NCBI RefSeq assembly: GCF_007673775.1
Contig: NZ_VEAF01000006.1
Location: 186,001 to 250,000 of the forward strand
DNA: 64,000 bases
From: Curtobacterium sp. 9128
GTDB lineage: Bacteria > Actinomycetota > Actinomycetes > Actinomycetales > Microbacteriaceae
Reading direction: 5' to 3'
This document shows positions 52,483 through 60,526 of this stretch, one piece after another; the first letter of the stretch is position 1; each line of letters opens with the position of its first letter. The position numbers were made by a program, and so were the translations under genes. The notes under the pieces are model-generated. The model did no database searches and was not told where the DNA came from. It worked only from the letters and a program-made list of their open reading frames with translations.

Positions 52483-53267
52483 CCGACGTCCTCATCCGCG
52501 CCACCGGCGTCCGCGTGACCCGGTCCGGTCGCGACCTGCTGCACGACGTCGACCTGACCGTGCGGAGCGGCGAGCACTGGGCGCTGCTCGGACCGAACGG
52601 CGCGGGCAAGTCGACCCTGCTGGCCGTCCTCGGTGCGACCGGGCACCCGAGCGCCGGCACCGTCGAGGTCCTCGGCGAACGGCTCGGGAGGGTCGACGTC
52701 CGGGCGCTCCGCGAGCGTATCGGGCACGTCGACCCGCGTCACCGGATGCTCTCCCCGCTGACCGTGGCCGAGACCGTGCTGACCGGGCTCACCGGCACCA
52801 CCGACCTCATGATGCGGTGGGAGCCGACCGCGGCCGAGGTCGCCCGGGCCGACGAGCACATCGCCGCCGTCGCGTTGACCGCCCGCCGCGACGCCCGCTG
52901 GCCGGTGCTGTCGCAGGGCGAACGGGGGCGTGCGCTGATCGCCCGGGCGCTGATGTCCGAGCCGCGCCTGCTGCTGCTCGACGAACCGGCGACGGGACTC
53001 GACGTCGCCGCCCGTGAACACCTGCTCGAGACGGTGGACGCCCTCCGCGAGCGGCACCCGGACCTCGGCAGCGTCATGGTCACCCACCACCTCGAGGACC
53101 TGCCGGCGTCGACCTCGCACGCGATGCTGCTGCGCGACGGTGCGGCGGTGGCGCAGGGAAGCGCGGATGCGGTGATCACGTCGGCAGCGGTGTCCGACGC
53201 GTTCGACTTCCCGCTCACGATCGAACGGACCGACGGACGCTGGCACGCCCGCCGCGCGACCCGGTAG
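52479..53267 (+). CDS. ABC transporter ATP-binding protein
   Basis: 262 residues. Walker A GPNGAGKST is at 38-46, the signature LSQGERGRALIARA at 144-157, Walker B LLLLDEPATGLD at 164-175, and the His switch in MVTHHLED. The form resembles ModF/ZnuC-type ATPases with DPRHRMLSPLTVAETVL. No permease gene is adjacent, so it either serves a transporter encoded elsewhere or acts as a soluble ATPase. The GTG overlaps the stop of the tandem GntR gene. Confidence 0.92.
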   Translation: MTDVLIRATGVRVTRSGRDLLHDVDLTVRSGEHWALLGPNGAGKSTLLAVLGATGHPSAGTVEVLGERLGRVDVRALRERIGHVDPRHRMLSPLTVAETVLTGLTGTTDLMMRWEPTAAEVARADEHIAAVALTARRDARWPVLSQGERGRALIARALMSEPRLLLLDEPATGLDVAAREHLLETVDALRERHPDLGSVMVTHHLEDLPASTSHAMLLRDGAAVAQGSADAVITSAAVSDAFDFPLTIERTDGRWHARRATR

Positions 53268-53297
53268 CCGCGCGCGACGACGCCGACGCCGCCGCCC

Positions 53298-53377
53298 GGG
53301 CAGCCGCCGACGCCGTCGCGCGCGCAGCCGCCCGCGCCGCGCGGGCAGCCGCCTACGCCGTCGCGCGCGCAGCCGCC
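53298..53377. repeat. Duplicated 3' end of hemL (two 35-base copies, period 45)
   Basis: gggcagccgcc-(g/t)-acgccgtcgcgcgc and following bases occur at 53298-53332 and 53343-53377, identical but for one base. In the second copy that base makes the TAG stop of hemL (53353-53355); in the first it reads TCG. Confidence 0.85.
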
Positions 53378-54687
53378 TTCGCCGCCGCAGGCAGGGCGTC
53401 GAGCACCCGACCGACGGCTCGGTCGTCGTGGGCCGCGGTGACGAACCACGCCTCGAAGACGCTCGGCGGCAGCGTGACACCGGCGTCCAGCATGCTGTGG
53501 AAGAACGGCGCGTACCGCCAGGTCTCCTGCGCGCGGACGTCGTCGTAGTTCCGCGGCGCCTGCTCGGTGAACGCGAACGAGAACAGGTTCCCGGCCCGCT
53601 GCACGGTGTGCGCGACACCCTCGGCGGCCAGGGCCTCGGACGTCGCCGCGGAGATCACCGACGCGGTGCGGTTCAGCGACTCGTAGACGTCCGGCGTCGC
53701 CGCACGGAGCGTGGCGATGCCCGCGGCCACGGCGAGCGGGTTCCCGGAGAGCGTGCCCGCCTGGTAGACGGGGCCGAGCGGGGCCAGGTGGTCCATCACC
53801 TCACGGCGACCGCCGAGGGCGGCCAGGGGCATGCCACCGCCGATGACCTTGCCGAACGTGACCAGGTCGGGCTTCCACCCGGCGCCGTCCGGGACGACCT
53901 TCGACGCCTCGAGACCCCACCAGCCGGCGGATCCGACGCGGAACCCGGTGAGCACCTCGTCGACGATGAGCAGCGCACCGTGGGACTGCACGATCCGGGC
54001 GAGGGCGCGGTTGAAGCCCCGCTCGGGCGCGAGCACGCCCATGTTCGCGGCGGCCGCCTCGACGATGACCCCGGCGATGCGCTCGGAGTGCTCGTCGAAG
54101 GCGCGGCGCACGGCGTCGAGGTCGTTGTACGGCAGCACGAGCGTCTGTGCGGCGGTCTCGGCGGTGATGCCCGCGCTCCCGGGCAGCGCCAGCGTCGCGA
54201 CACCGGAGCCCGCCTCGGCGAGCAGGGAGTCCGAGTGGCCGTGGTAGTGCCCGGCGAACTTCACGAGCAGGTCACGGCCGGTGTAGCCGCGGGCCAGGCG
54301 GATCGCCGTCATCGTGGCCTCGGTCCCGGTGGAGACCATGCGGAGCTTCTCGATCGGACCGTCGCCGTCGACGGACACCCGCTGCTTGACGAGTTCGGCG
54401 AGCTCGGTCTCCCCGGGGGTCGACGCCCCGAAGGACAGCCCCCGTGCGGCGGCCTGCTGCACGGCCTCCACGGTGCCGTGGTGGGCGTGCCCGAGGATCG
54501 CCGGACCCCACGAGGCGACCAGGTCGACGTACTCGCGACCCTCGGCGTCGGTGACGTACGCGCCCGACGCGGAGACCAGGAAGCGCGGTGTCCCGCCCAC
54601 GGAGCCGTAGGCCCGCACGGGCGAGTTGACGCCGCCGGGGATGCTGTTCTTGGCCCGGCCGAAGAGCTGGTCGTTGGTCGTGGTCAT
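53353..54687 (-). CDS. hemL: Glutamate-1-semialdehyde 2,1-aminomutase
   Basis: 444 residues, PLP enzyme that makes 5-aminolevulinate. [20 protein letters not shown] opens the gene; [20 protein letters not shown] and [13 protein letters not shown] (PLP Asp) follow, with the PLP lysine in [19 protein letters not shown]. The end is Ala-rich ([16 protein letters not shown]) and lies in a duplicated segment. The ATG overlaps the hemB stop (ATGA). Last gene of the heme operon. Confidence 0.97.
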   Translation of the reverse strand: MTTTNDQLFGRAKNSIPGGVNSPVRAYGSVGGTPRFLVSASGAYVTDAEGREYVDLVASWGPAILGHAHHGTVEAVQQAAARGLSFGASTPGETELAELVKQRVSVDGDGPIEKLRMVSTGTEATMTAIRLARGYTGRDLLVKFAGHYHGHSDSLLAEAGSGVATLALPGSAGITAETAAQTLVLPYNDLDAVRRAFDEHSERIAGVIVEAAAANMGVLAPERGFNRALARIVQSHGALLIVDEVLTGFRVGSAGWWGLEASKVVPDGAGWKPDLVTFGKVIGGGMPLAALGGRREVMDHLAPLGPVYQAGTLSGNPLAVAAGIATLRAATPDVYESLNRTASVISAATSEALAAEGVAHTVQRAGNLFSFAFTEQAPRNYDDVRAQETWRYAPFFHSMLDAGVTLPPSVFEAWFVTAAHDDRAVGRVLDALPAAAKAAARATA

Positions 54688-55679
54688 CGGGTGCCTCCCA
54701 TGCGGAGCGTGCGGGCGATCTCGACCGCGAAGTAGGTCAGGATCGCGTCGGCGCCGGCGCGCTTGATGCCGACGAGCGACTCCATCGCGGCGGCGTCGCG
54801 GTCGATCCAGCCGTTCTGGGCCGCCGCCGTGATCATCGCGTACTCGCCGGAGATCTGGTACGCCCACACCGGCACCGGGGACGTCGCGGCGGTCTCGGCG
54901 AGGACGTCGAGGTAGCTCATCGCGGGCTTCACCATCACGATGTCCGCACCCTCCTCGATGTCGAGCGCGACCTCGTGGCGACCCTGCCGACCGTTCGCGG
55001 CGTCGATCTGGTACGTCCGGCGGTCTCCGACGAGCGAGGACGACACGGCCTCGCGGAAGGGCCCGTAGAACGCCGACGCGTACTTGGCCGCGTAGGCGAG
55101 CAGCGCGGTGCCGCTGTGCCCGGCGACGTCGAGGGCGTCCCGCGCCGCGGCGATCTGGCCGTCCATCATGCCGCTCATGCAGACGAGCTCGGCGCCCGCC
55201 TCGGCCTGGACGACCGCCATGTCGCGGTAGCGCAGCAGCGTGGCGTCGTTGTCGACGGAGCCGTCCGCGGCGAGGACACCGCAGTGCCCGTGGTCGGTGA
55301 ACTCGTCGAGGCACAGGTCGGACTGCACCACGAGGGCGTCGCCGACCTCCTGCTTCGCGATCCGGATCGCAACGTTGAGGATCCCGTCCGGGTCGGTCGC
55401 ACCGGAGCCCTCGGCGTCCTTCGTCAGCGGCACACCGAACAGGTTGACGCCGCCGACCCCGGCCTCCGCCGCGTCGACGAGCGCCCGCCGGAACGAGTCG
55501 AGCGAGTGCTGTTCGACGCCGGGCATGCTCGAGATCGGGACGGCCTCGGAGGCACCCTCGCGGATGAACATCGGCAGGACGAGGTCGGACGGGTGGAGAC
55601 GGGTCTCCGCCACCAGACGACGCATCGCCGGGGTGGCGCGCAGTCGGCGGGGGCGGACCTGGGGGAAACGGCCGGTCAC
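54684..55679 (-). CDS. hemB: Porphobilinogen synthase
   Basis: 331 residues. It joins two aminolevulinates. The Schiff-base lysines are in [17 protein letters not shown] and [14 protein letters not shown]. The metal region reads [14 protein letters not shown] with Cys123, Asp125 and Cys133; two of the three zinc cysteines remain and one is Asp, suggesting dependence on Mg rather than Zn. GTG start overlaps the hemD stop. Confidence 0.97.
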   Translation of the reverse strand: MTGRFPQVRPRRLRATPAMRRLVAETRLHPSDLVLPMFIREGASEAVPISSMPGVEQHSLDSFRRALVDAAEAGVGGVNLFGVPLTKDAEGSGATDPDGILNVAIRIAKQEVGDALVVQSDLCLDEFTDHGHCGVLAADGSVDNDATLLRYRDMAVVQAEAGAELVCMSGMMDGQIAAARDALDVAGHSGTALLAYAAKYASAFYGPFREAVSSSLVGDRRTYQIDAANGRQGRHEVALDIEEGADIVMVKPAMSYLDVLAETAATSPVPVWAYQISGEYAMITAAAQNGWIDRDAAAMESLVGIKRAGADAILTYFAVEIARTLRMGGTR

Positions 55680-56455
55680 TTCGGTGCCTTCCTGTTCGGG
55701 GGCGGGGTGTTCATGGACTCGACGAGGGCGTCGAGGAGGGACTCGGCGGAGCGGGACGGCGCCACGACGTGCACGGGCAGTCCGGCGGCGCTCGTCTCCG
55801 CCGCGGTCCCCGGCCCGATGCAGGCCACCAGGGTGCGCGGGTCGAGCGGGGTCATCCTGCGGGCGATCTCGCGGGCGACACTGCCGCTCGTCACGAGGAC
55901 CGCATCCGGAGCCGTGTCGAGTCGGACCGGCTCGTCGCCGGTCCCCACGGTACGGTACGCCTCCACGTCGTCCACGTCGATGCCGCGAGCTCGGAGACCG
56001 TCGACGACGGTGGGTGCGGCGATGTCGGACCGGGCGACGAGCACGTTGCCGACGACGTCGGGGAAGGCGGCCACGATGCCCCGGGCCGACGTGTCCTCCG
56101 GGACGAGGTCGACCCGCCAGCCCGCCCGTCGGGCGGCGGCAGCGGTGCGGTCACCGACCGCGGCGACGCGGACGCCTGTCGCCAGACGCGACACGCGCTC
56201 CGCGAGGACGGCGACGGCCGTCGCACTGGTCACCACGACCCACGCGTACCCGGCCGGGTCGGATGCGTCACCGGCGCGCGGTGCCGCGCCGAGCCTCCAG
56301 GCCGCCCGGTCCAGCGGACCGGGGTCGGACGGCGGTGCCGACGTGATCAGCGGGATGACGACCGGGTCCAGGCCGCGCTCGCGCGCGGCCCGTGCGACGC
56401 GGTCGCCCCAGCCCCCGCCCCGCGGGACGACGACGACCGGAGCACGCGTGTCCGT
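55676..56455 (-). CDS. hemD: Uroporphyrinogen-III synthase, apparent ACG start
   Basis: 259 residues if started at ACG 56455. The family sequence begins immediately: [18 protein letters not shown] and [16 protein letters not shown], then [40 protein letters not shown] and [15 protein letters not shown]. The first ATG/GTG in frame is GTG 56236, 73 codons later, which would cut off most of the first domain. GAGG lies about nine bases before the ACG, next to the hemC stop. The fold is two poorly conserved domains; length from the ACG is normal. It closes the tetrapyrrole ring. Confidence 0.88.
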   Translation of the reverse strand, partial: TDTRAPVVVVPRGGGWGDRVARAARERGLDPVVIPLITSAPPSDPGPLDRAAWRLGAAPRAGDASDPAGYAWVVVTSATAVAVLAERVSRLATGVRVAAVGDRTAAAARRAGWRVDLVPEDTSARGIVAAFPDVVGNVLVARSDIAAPTVVDGLRARGIDVDDVEAYRTVGTGDEPVRLDTAPDAVLVTSGSVAREIARRMTPLDPRTLVACIGPGTAAETSAAGLPVHVVAPSRSAESLLDALVESMNTPPPNRKAPK

Positions 56456-56460
56456 GGCGC

Positions 56461-57450
56461 CTACCTCGACGAGGGTGCGATGTCCGCGAGGTCGGCCGCG
56501 CCGTTCTCGAGGAGCTCGGCAGCGACGCGGTCGCCGACCTCGAGCGCGTCGGCGAGACGGGTCTCGGCCGAGCCCTCCAGCACCGCGGCGTGCGACGCGG
56601 TGCGGTACTCCGACCCGTCGGGACGGTAGACCGTGGCGGAGACGAGCAGCATCTCGGCGTCGACGATGGCGGTCGCGCCGATCGGTGCGGAGCAGCCGGC
56701 CTCGAGCCGTTCGAGGACGCGGCGCTCGGCGGACACGGTCAGCCGCGTCGGCGCGTGCTCGAGCTTCCGCAGCCCCGCGAGCAGGCTCCGGTCAGTCTCG
56801 GAGGAGCGGATCTCGACCGCGAGCGCGCCCTGTCCGGGAGCGCTCGGCCAGAAGCCGAGGTCGAGCAGCTCGGTCGCCTCGCCGAGGCGGTCGATGCGTG
56901 CCAGACCGGCGGCGGCGAGCACGACCGCGTCGAGGTCGTCCTCGACGCGTCCGAGCCGGGTGTCGATGTTGCCGCGGATGTCCACGACGTCGAGGTCCGG
57001 ACGCTTCGCCAGGAGCTGCGCCACGCGTCGCGGCGACCCGGTGCCGACCTTCGCGCCCTCGGGCAGCGACTCGATCGTGGCGGCGTTCCGCGCGACGAGG
57101 ACGTCACGGGCATCGGCGCGCTTCGGCACCGCGCCGATCGTGAGCCCCTCGTACGGCGCGGTCGGCAGGTCCTTGAGCGAGTGCACGAGCACGTCGACCT
57201 CGTTCGCGACGAGCGCCTCGCGGAGCGCGCTCGCGAAGACACCCGTCCCGCCGAGCGACGCCAGGGAGGCACGGTTCGTGTCGCCCTCGCTCGTCACCGT
57301 GACGAGTTCGACCGGACGTCCCGAGGCCTTCGCCAGGCGGTCCGCGACGTCCTGCGACTGCGCGACCGCGAGTCGGCTGGCCCGAGTGCCGAGCCGGATC
57401 GGTGCGGGACCGGTGCTGCCCGTGGAGGCGGTGGTGGCGCCGTCGGTCAC
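56461..57450 (-). CDS. hemC: Hydroxymethylbilane synthase (porphobilinogen deaminase)
   Basis: 329 residues. RLGTRASRLAVAQSQDVADR, VHSLKDLPT and GSPRRVAQLLAKRPDLDVVD are the catalytic blocks, with Asp94 the general acid; the dipyrromethane cofactor is attached to Cys253 (LEAGCSAPIG). The GTG start overlaps the hemH stop (GTGA). Confidence 0.97.
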   Translation of the reverse strand: MTDGATTASTGSTGPAPIRLGTRASRLAVAQSQDVADRLAKASGRPVELVTVTSEGDTNRASLASLGGTGVFASALREALVANEVDVLVHSLKDLPTAPYEGLTIGAVPKRADARDVLVARNAATIESLPEGAKVGTGSPRRVAQLLAKRPDLDVVDIRGNIDTRLGRVEDDLDAVVLAAAGLARIDRLGEATELLDLGFWPSAPGQGALAVEIRSSETDRSLLAGLRKLEHAPTRLTVSAERRVLERLEAGCSAPIGATAIVDAEMLLVSATVYRPDGSEYRTASHAAVLEGSAETRLADALEVGDRVAAELLENGAADLADIAPSSR

Positions 57451-58688
57451 GGTGCGAGCCCGGCGGCCGCCGGCTTGAACCCGGCGCGGACGTTCTCACA
57501 GCACCCCGGACGGCACACGTCGTACCAGGGACCGATGTCGGTCAGGTGCGGGCGGTCGGCGGTCGGCGTGCCCTGGACGCGCTCGAGCACGAGGTCGACG
57601 AGACCGGAGACGTACGCCGGGTCGACGCCGGGCGTCTGCGTCCGGAGCGACCAGAAGCCGAGCTCCTGGGCGGTCTCCGTCGCCTCTTCGTCGAGGTCCC
57701 ACATGACCTCCATGTGGTCGCTCACGAAGCCGAGCGGGACGATGAGCACGGCACGGGTCGGACCGCCCTTGAGCTCCTCGTTCATGAAGTCGTTGATGTC
57801 CGGCTCGAGCCACGGCTGCGTCGGTGGGCCCGAGCGCGACTGGTAGACGAGCTTCCAGCCCGGCTTCGTCGTCCCGGCCAGGTGGGCGTGCTCGGGCTGC
57901 GCGAGCAGTTCGTTCCAGGCCTGCTCGAGGACGACCTCGGCGACGGCGAGGTGCTGCGCCTCGTACGCGCCGTGCTCGCCGAACCCGCGGAAGTCGGGGC
58001 CGGACCGTGCCGCGTCGGCGGAGGGGATCGAGTGCGTCGAGAACAGGACCCGCAGCTCGGTCGCCACGTCCAGGCCCTCGTTCTCGGCGATCGCCTTCGC
58101 CAGGCCGTCACGGACGCCGTCGACGAACGGCCGGACGAAGCCGGGGTGGTCGAAGAACTGCCGGATCTTGTCGATCTGGATCGTGTCGACGAGCCCGGTG
58201 CTGTCGAGCACGCGGGCGTAGTCCTCGCGGTACTGGCGGCAACTCGAGAAGGACGAGTAGGCGCTCGTCGCGATGGCGATGAGCTTCGTCAGACCGCGGT
58301 CGGCTGCCTCGGTGAAGGCGTCCTCGAGGTAGGGCTCCCAGTTGCGGTTGCCCCAGAGCACCGGCATGTCGATGCCGCGCTGCGCGAGCTCGGCCTCGAG
58401 CGCCGCCTTGAGCGCGCGGTTCTGCGCGTTGATCGGGCTGACGCCGCCGAAGTGCCGGTAGTGATGGGCGACCTCTTCGAGCCGCTCGTCCGGGATGCCG
58501 CGGCCACGCGTGACGTTGCGCAGGAACGGGATGACGTCGTCCTGGCCCTCGGGACCGCCGAAGCCGGCGAGCAGGATCGCGTCGTACGCGGTCGGGACCT
58601 CGACGTGCTCCGGGCCGTCCGCCGCCGCGGGGGTCGCGGCGAGGACCGTGCCCCGTCCGTTCGTGATGTTGGTCGACGTGTCGCTCAC
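57447..58688 (-). CDS. hemH: Ferrochelatase (coproporphyrin type, [2Fe-2S])
   Basis: 413 residues. AYDAILLAGFGGPEGQDDVI, SPINAQNRALKAALEAELAQ and FSTHSIPSADAARSGPDF hold the metal-site His; the C-terminal DVCRPGCCENVRAG has the closely spaced cysteines of the actinobacterial Fe-S ferrochelatases. With HemQ and HemG it fits the coproporphyrin-dependent pathway, in which iron enters coproporphyrin. GTG start overlaps the hemQ stop. Confidence 0.96.
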   Translation of the reverse strand: MSDTSTNITNGRGTVLAATPAAADGPEHVEVPTAYDAILLAGFGGPEGQDDVIPFLRNVTRGRGIPDERLEEVAHHYRHFGGVSPINAQNRALKAALEAELAQRGIDMPVLWGNRNWEPYLEDAFTEAADRGLTKLIAIATSAYSSFSSCRQYREDYARVLDSTGLVDTIQIDKIRQFFDHPGFVRPFVDGVRDGLAKAIAENEGLDVATELRVLFSTHSIPSADAARSGPDFRGFGEHGAYEAQHLAVAEVVLEQAWNELLAQPEHAHLAGTTKPGWKLVYQSRSGPPTQPWLEPDINDFMNEELKGGPTRAVLIVPLGFVSDHMEVMWDLDEEATETAQELGFWSLRTQTPGVDPAYVSGLVDLVLERVQGTPTADRPHLTDIGPWYDVCRPGCCENVRAGFKPAAAGLAP

Positions 58689-59404
58689 GAGAGCACCTCC
58701 GGCAGCTCGGTGGTCGTCACGCGACGACCGGTGAAGAACGGCACCTCTTCACGCACGTGCATGCGTGCTTCGGTGTAGCGCAGGTCGCGCATCAGGTCCA
58801 CGAGGTCCACCAGGTCCGGGCTCTCGAGCGGCAGGATCCACTCGTAGTCGCTCAGCGCGAAGGTGGCGATCGTGTTCGTCAGGACGCGGCGGTACTTCGC
58901 ACCGGCGATGCCGTGGTCGCGGAGCATGGTCGACCGCTCCTCCTCGGGCAGGAGGTACCACTCGTAGGACCGGACGAACGGGTAGACCGTGATCCAGGCC
59001 TCCGGGTCCTTGCCACGGAGGAACGCCGGCGTGTGCCGCTTGTTGAACTCGGCCTCGCGGTGCATCGCCATGGCGTGCCACACGGGTTCGGCGTCCTGGA
59101 AGAGCGCGGTCCGCCGGATCGCCCGGAGCACGGCCTGGATCGCCTGGGCGTCGTCGCCGTGCAGCCAGACCATGACGTCCGCGTCGGCCCGGAAGCCGGA
59201 GACGTCGTAGAAGCCGCGGATGGTCACACCACGCTCGGCCGCCGCGGCGACGACGCCGTCGAGCTCGGCGACCGCGTCGGGCCCGACCGTGTGGATCGGT
59301 CCGAGGGGCCGGCGGAACACGGCCCACAGCGCGTACGCGGTGAGGAGGTTCGGGTCGATCCCGGAGTCGTGGGACGGGTCGTGCGCGGGCACGGTGGAAC
59401 TCAT
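58685..59404 (-). CDS. hemQ: Coproheme decarboxylase HemQ (ChdC)
   Basis: 239 residues, chlorite-dismutase fold. TIRGFYDVSGFRADADVMVW, YPFVRSYEWYLLPEEERSTM and LRDHGIAGAKYRRVLTNTIA (proximal His in DHG) are family blocks; the Tyr of WYLLPEE is the likely catalytic one. It decarboxylates iron-coproporphyrin to heme b with peroxide. 57 bases separate it from the membrane-protein trio. Confidence 0.96.
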   Translation of the reverse strand: MSSTVPAHDPSHDSGIDPNLLTAYALWAVFRRPLGPIHTVGPDAVAELDGVVAAAAERGVTIRGFYDVSGFRADADVMVWLHGDDAQAIQAVLRAIRRTALFQDAEPVWHAMAMHREAEFNKRHTPAFLRGKDPEAWITVYPFVRSYEWYLLPEEERSTMLRDHGIAGAKYRRVLTNTIATFALSDYEWILPLESPDLVDLVDLMRDLRYTEARMHVREEVPFFTGRRVTTTELPEVLS

Positions 59405-59461
59405 GCGTCCAATGTCCTGTCGTTGCGAGGGGAAACGCCGCTCCCCGTCCGGCGGCGAGCG

Positions 59462-59698
59462 CTACCGCCGTCGGAGCACCGCTACGACGATACCCCCGAC
59501 CACCGCCACGCCGGCTCCGAGCCCGGCCAGGTACGGCACCGGGTTCGCCTGGGCACCGCGCTTGACCTTCGACGCCGCGATGCCGATCTGCTTCGGCACG
59601 TTGAGCTTGTCCTCGATCGCGTCGAGCGTGTCGAAGAGCTGTGCCCGAGTCGCGGCGACGTCGTCGGCGAGCTGGTCGTGGGGGTGCTGGTCGGTCAC
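59462..59698 (-). CDS. DUF3618 family protein, 78 aa
   Basis: An amphipathic N-terminal helix (QLADDVAATRAQLFDTLDAI) and one C-terminal membrane helix VPYLAGLGAGVAVVGGIVVA with a basic end VLRRR. This is the DUF3618 pattern. It follows the holin-family gene by 23 bases. Function unknown. Confidence 0.85.
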   Translation of the reverse strand: MTDQHPHDQLADDVAATRAQLFDTLDAIEDKLNVPKQIGIAASKVKRGAQANPVPYLAGLGAGVAVVGGIVVAVLRRR

Positions 59699-59721
59699 GG
59701 GGTCCTCCGGGAGTGGGTGGT

Positions 59722-60180
59722 TCAGAACCGACCGCTCACGTCCGGCTTGCGGGACGCGTGCTGGGTCGGGGGCGTCGGCTTCTTGCCCATGCCCTTCACC
59801 GCGTTGATGTCGTTCTTGACGCTGTCGATCGTGCGCTTCGGCGTGATCGGCAGCCCCTTCTTGAACCGCTTCCAGCCGACGAACCCGAGGATGCCAGCGA
59901 CGACGAGCATCACGAACGCCAGGACGAGGGCGGCCAGCCAGGCCGGCATGACCGTCGCGAGGCCCATCACGGCAGCGGTCAGCAGGACGCCGATCGCGTA
60001 GAGCACGATGACGAGGGCCACGACCAGGATGGCCGCGGCGATCGCGAAGACCTTCGCCTTGCCGACGAGTTCCGCCTTGAGGAGCGCGATCTCACCCTTG
60101 ACGAGGTTCTTGACGAGCTGTGGGACGTCCCCGACGAGACCGAACAGCGATCGCGGTTTCCGGTCACGGGTGTCGGTCAT
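59722..60180 (-). CDS. Phage holin superfamily III-like membrane protein (Phage_holin_3_6)
   Basis: 152 residues. N-terminal SLFGLVGDVPQLVKNLVKGE and IALLKAELVGKAK, two membrane helices (VFAIAAAILVVALVIVLYAI and ALVLAFVMLVVAGILGFVGW), and a basic C-terminal tail. Despite its family name such proteins are ordinary chromosomal genes in actinobacteria and no phage gene is near. The start overlaps the stop of the YtxH-like gene. Confidence 0.85.
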   Translation of the reverse strand: MTDTRDRKPRSLFGLVGDVPQLVKNLVKGEIALLKAELVGKAKVFAIAAAILVVALVIVLYAIGVLLTAAVMGLATVMPAWLAALVLAFVMLVVAGILGFVGWKRFKKGLPITPKRTIDSVKNDINAVKGMGKKPTPPTQHASRKPDVSGRF

Positions 60181-60431
60181 GAGGCCTGGGCGTCCTTCTT
60201 CTGACCGACCTTGCGGACGACCTTCTTGGTCTGCTCACCGACGAACTCGGCGACGTCGGGGGTCTTGTCCGCGACGAAGTCCTCGACGGTGTGGACGCCC
60301 TGCTGGACGCCGTTGCTGTTCCAGATCTTGCCGGTGACGGTCTTGATCTGTTCGTACCGCGCCCGCCCGGCTCGCGATCCCAGGACGTACCCGAGTGCTG
60401 CGCCGGCGACGAACAGGAGCCTGCCTCGCAT
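60177..60431 (-). CDS. YtxH-like small membrane protein, 84 aa
   Basis: An N-terminal hydrophobic segment MRGRLLFVAGAALGYVLGSR is followed by AGRARYEQIKTVTGKIWNS and a charged helix (DFVADKTPDVAEFVGEQTKK). The GxxxG-rich first helix and R-x-R-Y motif are typical of YtxH-like and DUF proteins next to holin/DUF3618 genes. First gene of the trio; it begins 95 bases after hemG. Confidence 0.8.
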   Translation of the reverse strand: MRGRLLFVAGAALGYVLGSRAGRARYEQIKTVTGKIWNSNGVQQGVHTVEDFVADKTPDVAEFVGEQTKKVVRKVGQKKDAQAS

Positions 60432-60526
60432 GGTTCCTCCGTTGTGGTCTTGAGTGCGTGGTCATGCGCCGAACGGAATGTCTCGGCGTTCCACCAACAG
60501 TAGCCCTCGGGGGGTCTGTGGTCCGC

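Noticed and set aside
55676-56236. hemD starting at GTG 56236
   Set aside because: It would remove about 73 residues that match the family and leave a 219-base gap in a tightly packed operon.
59722-60180. Prophage remnant suggested by a holin-family protein
   Set aside because: No other phage gene, integrase or att site is near, and the family is common in ordinary actinobacterial chromosomes.
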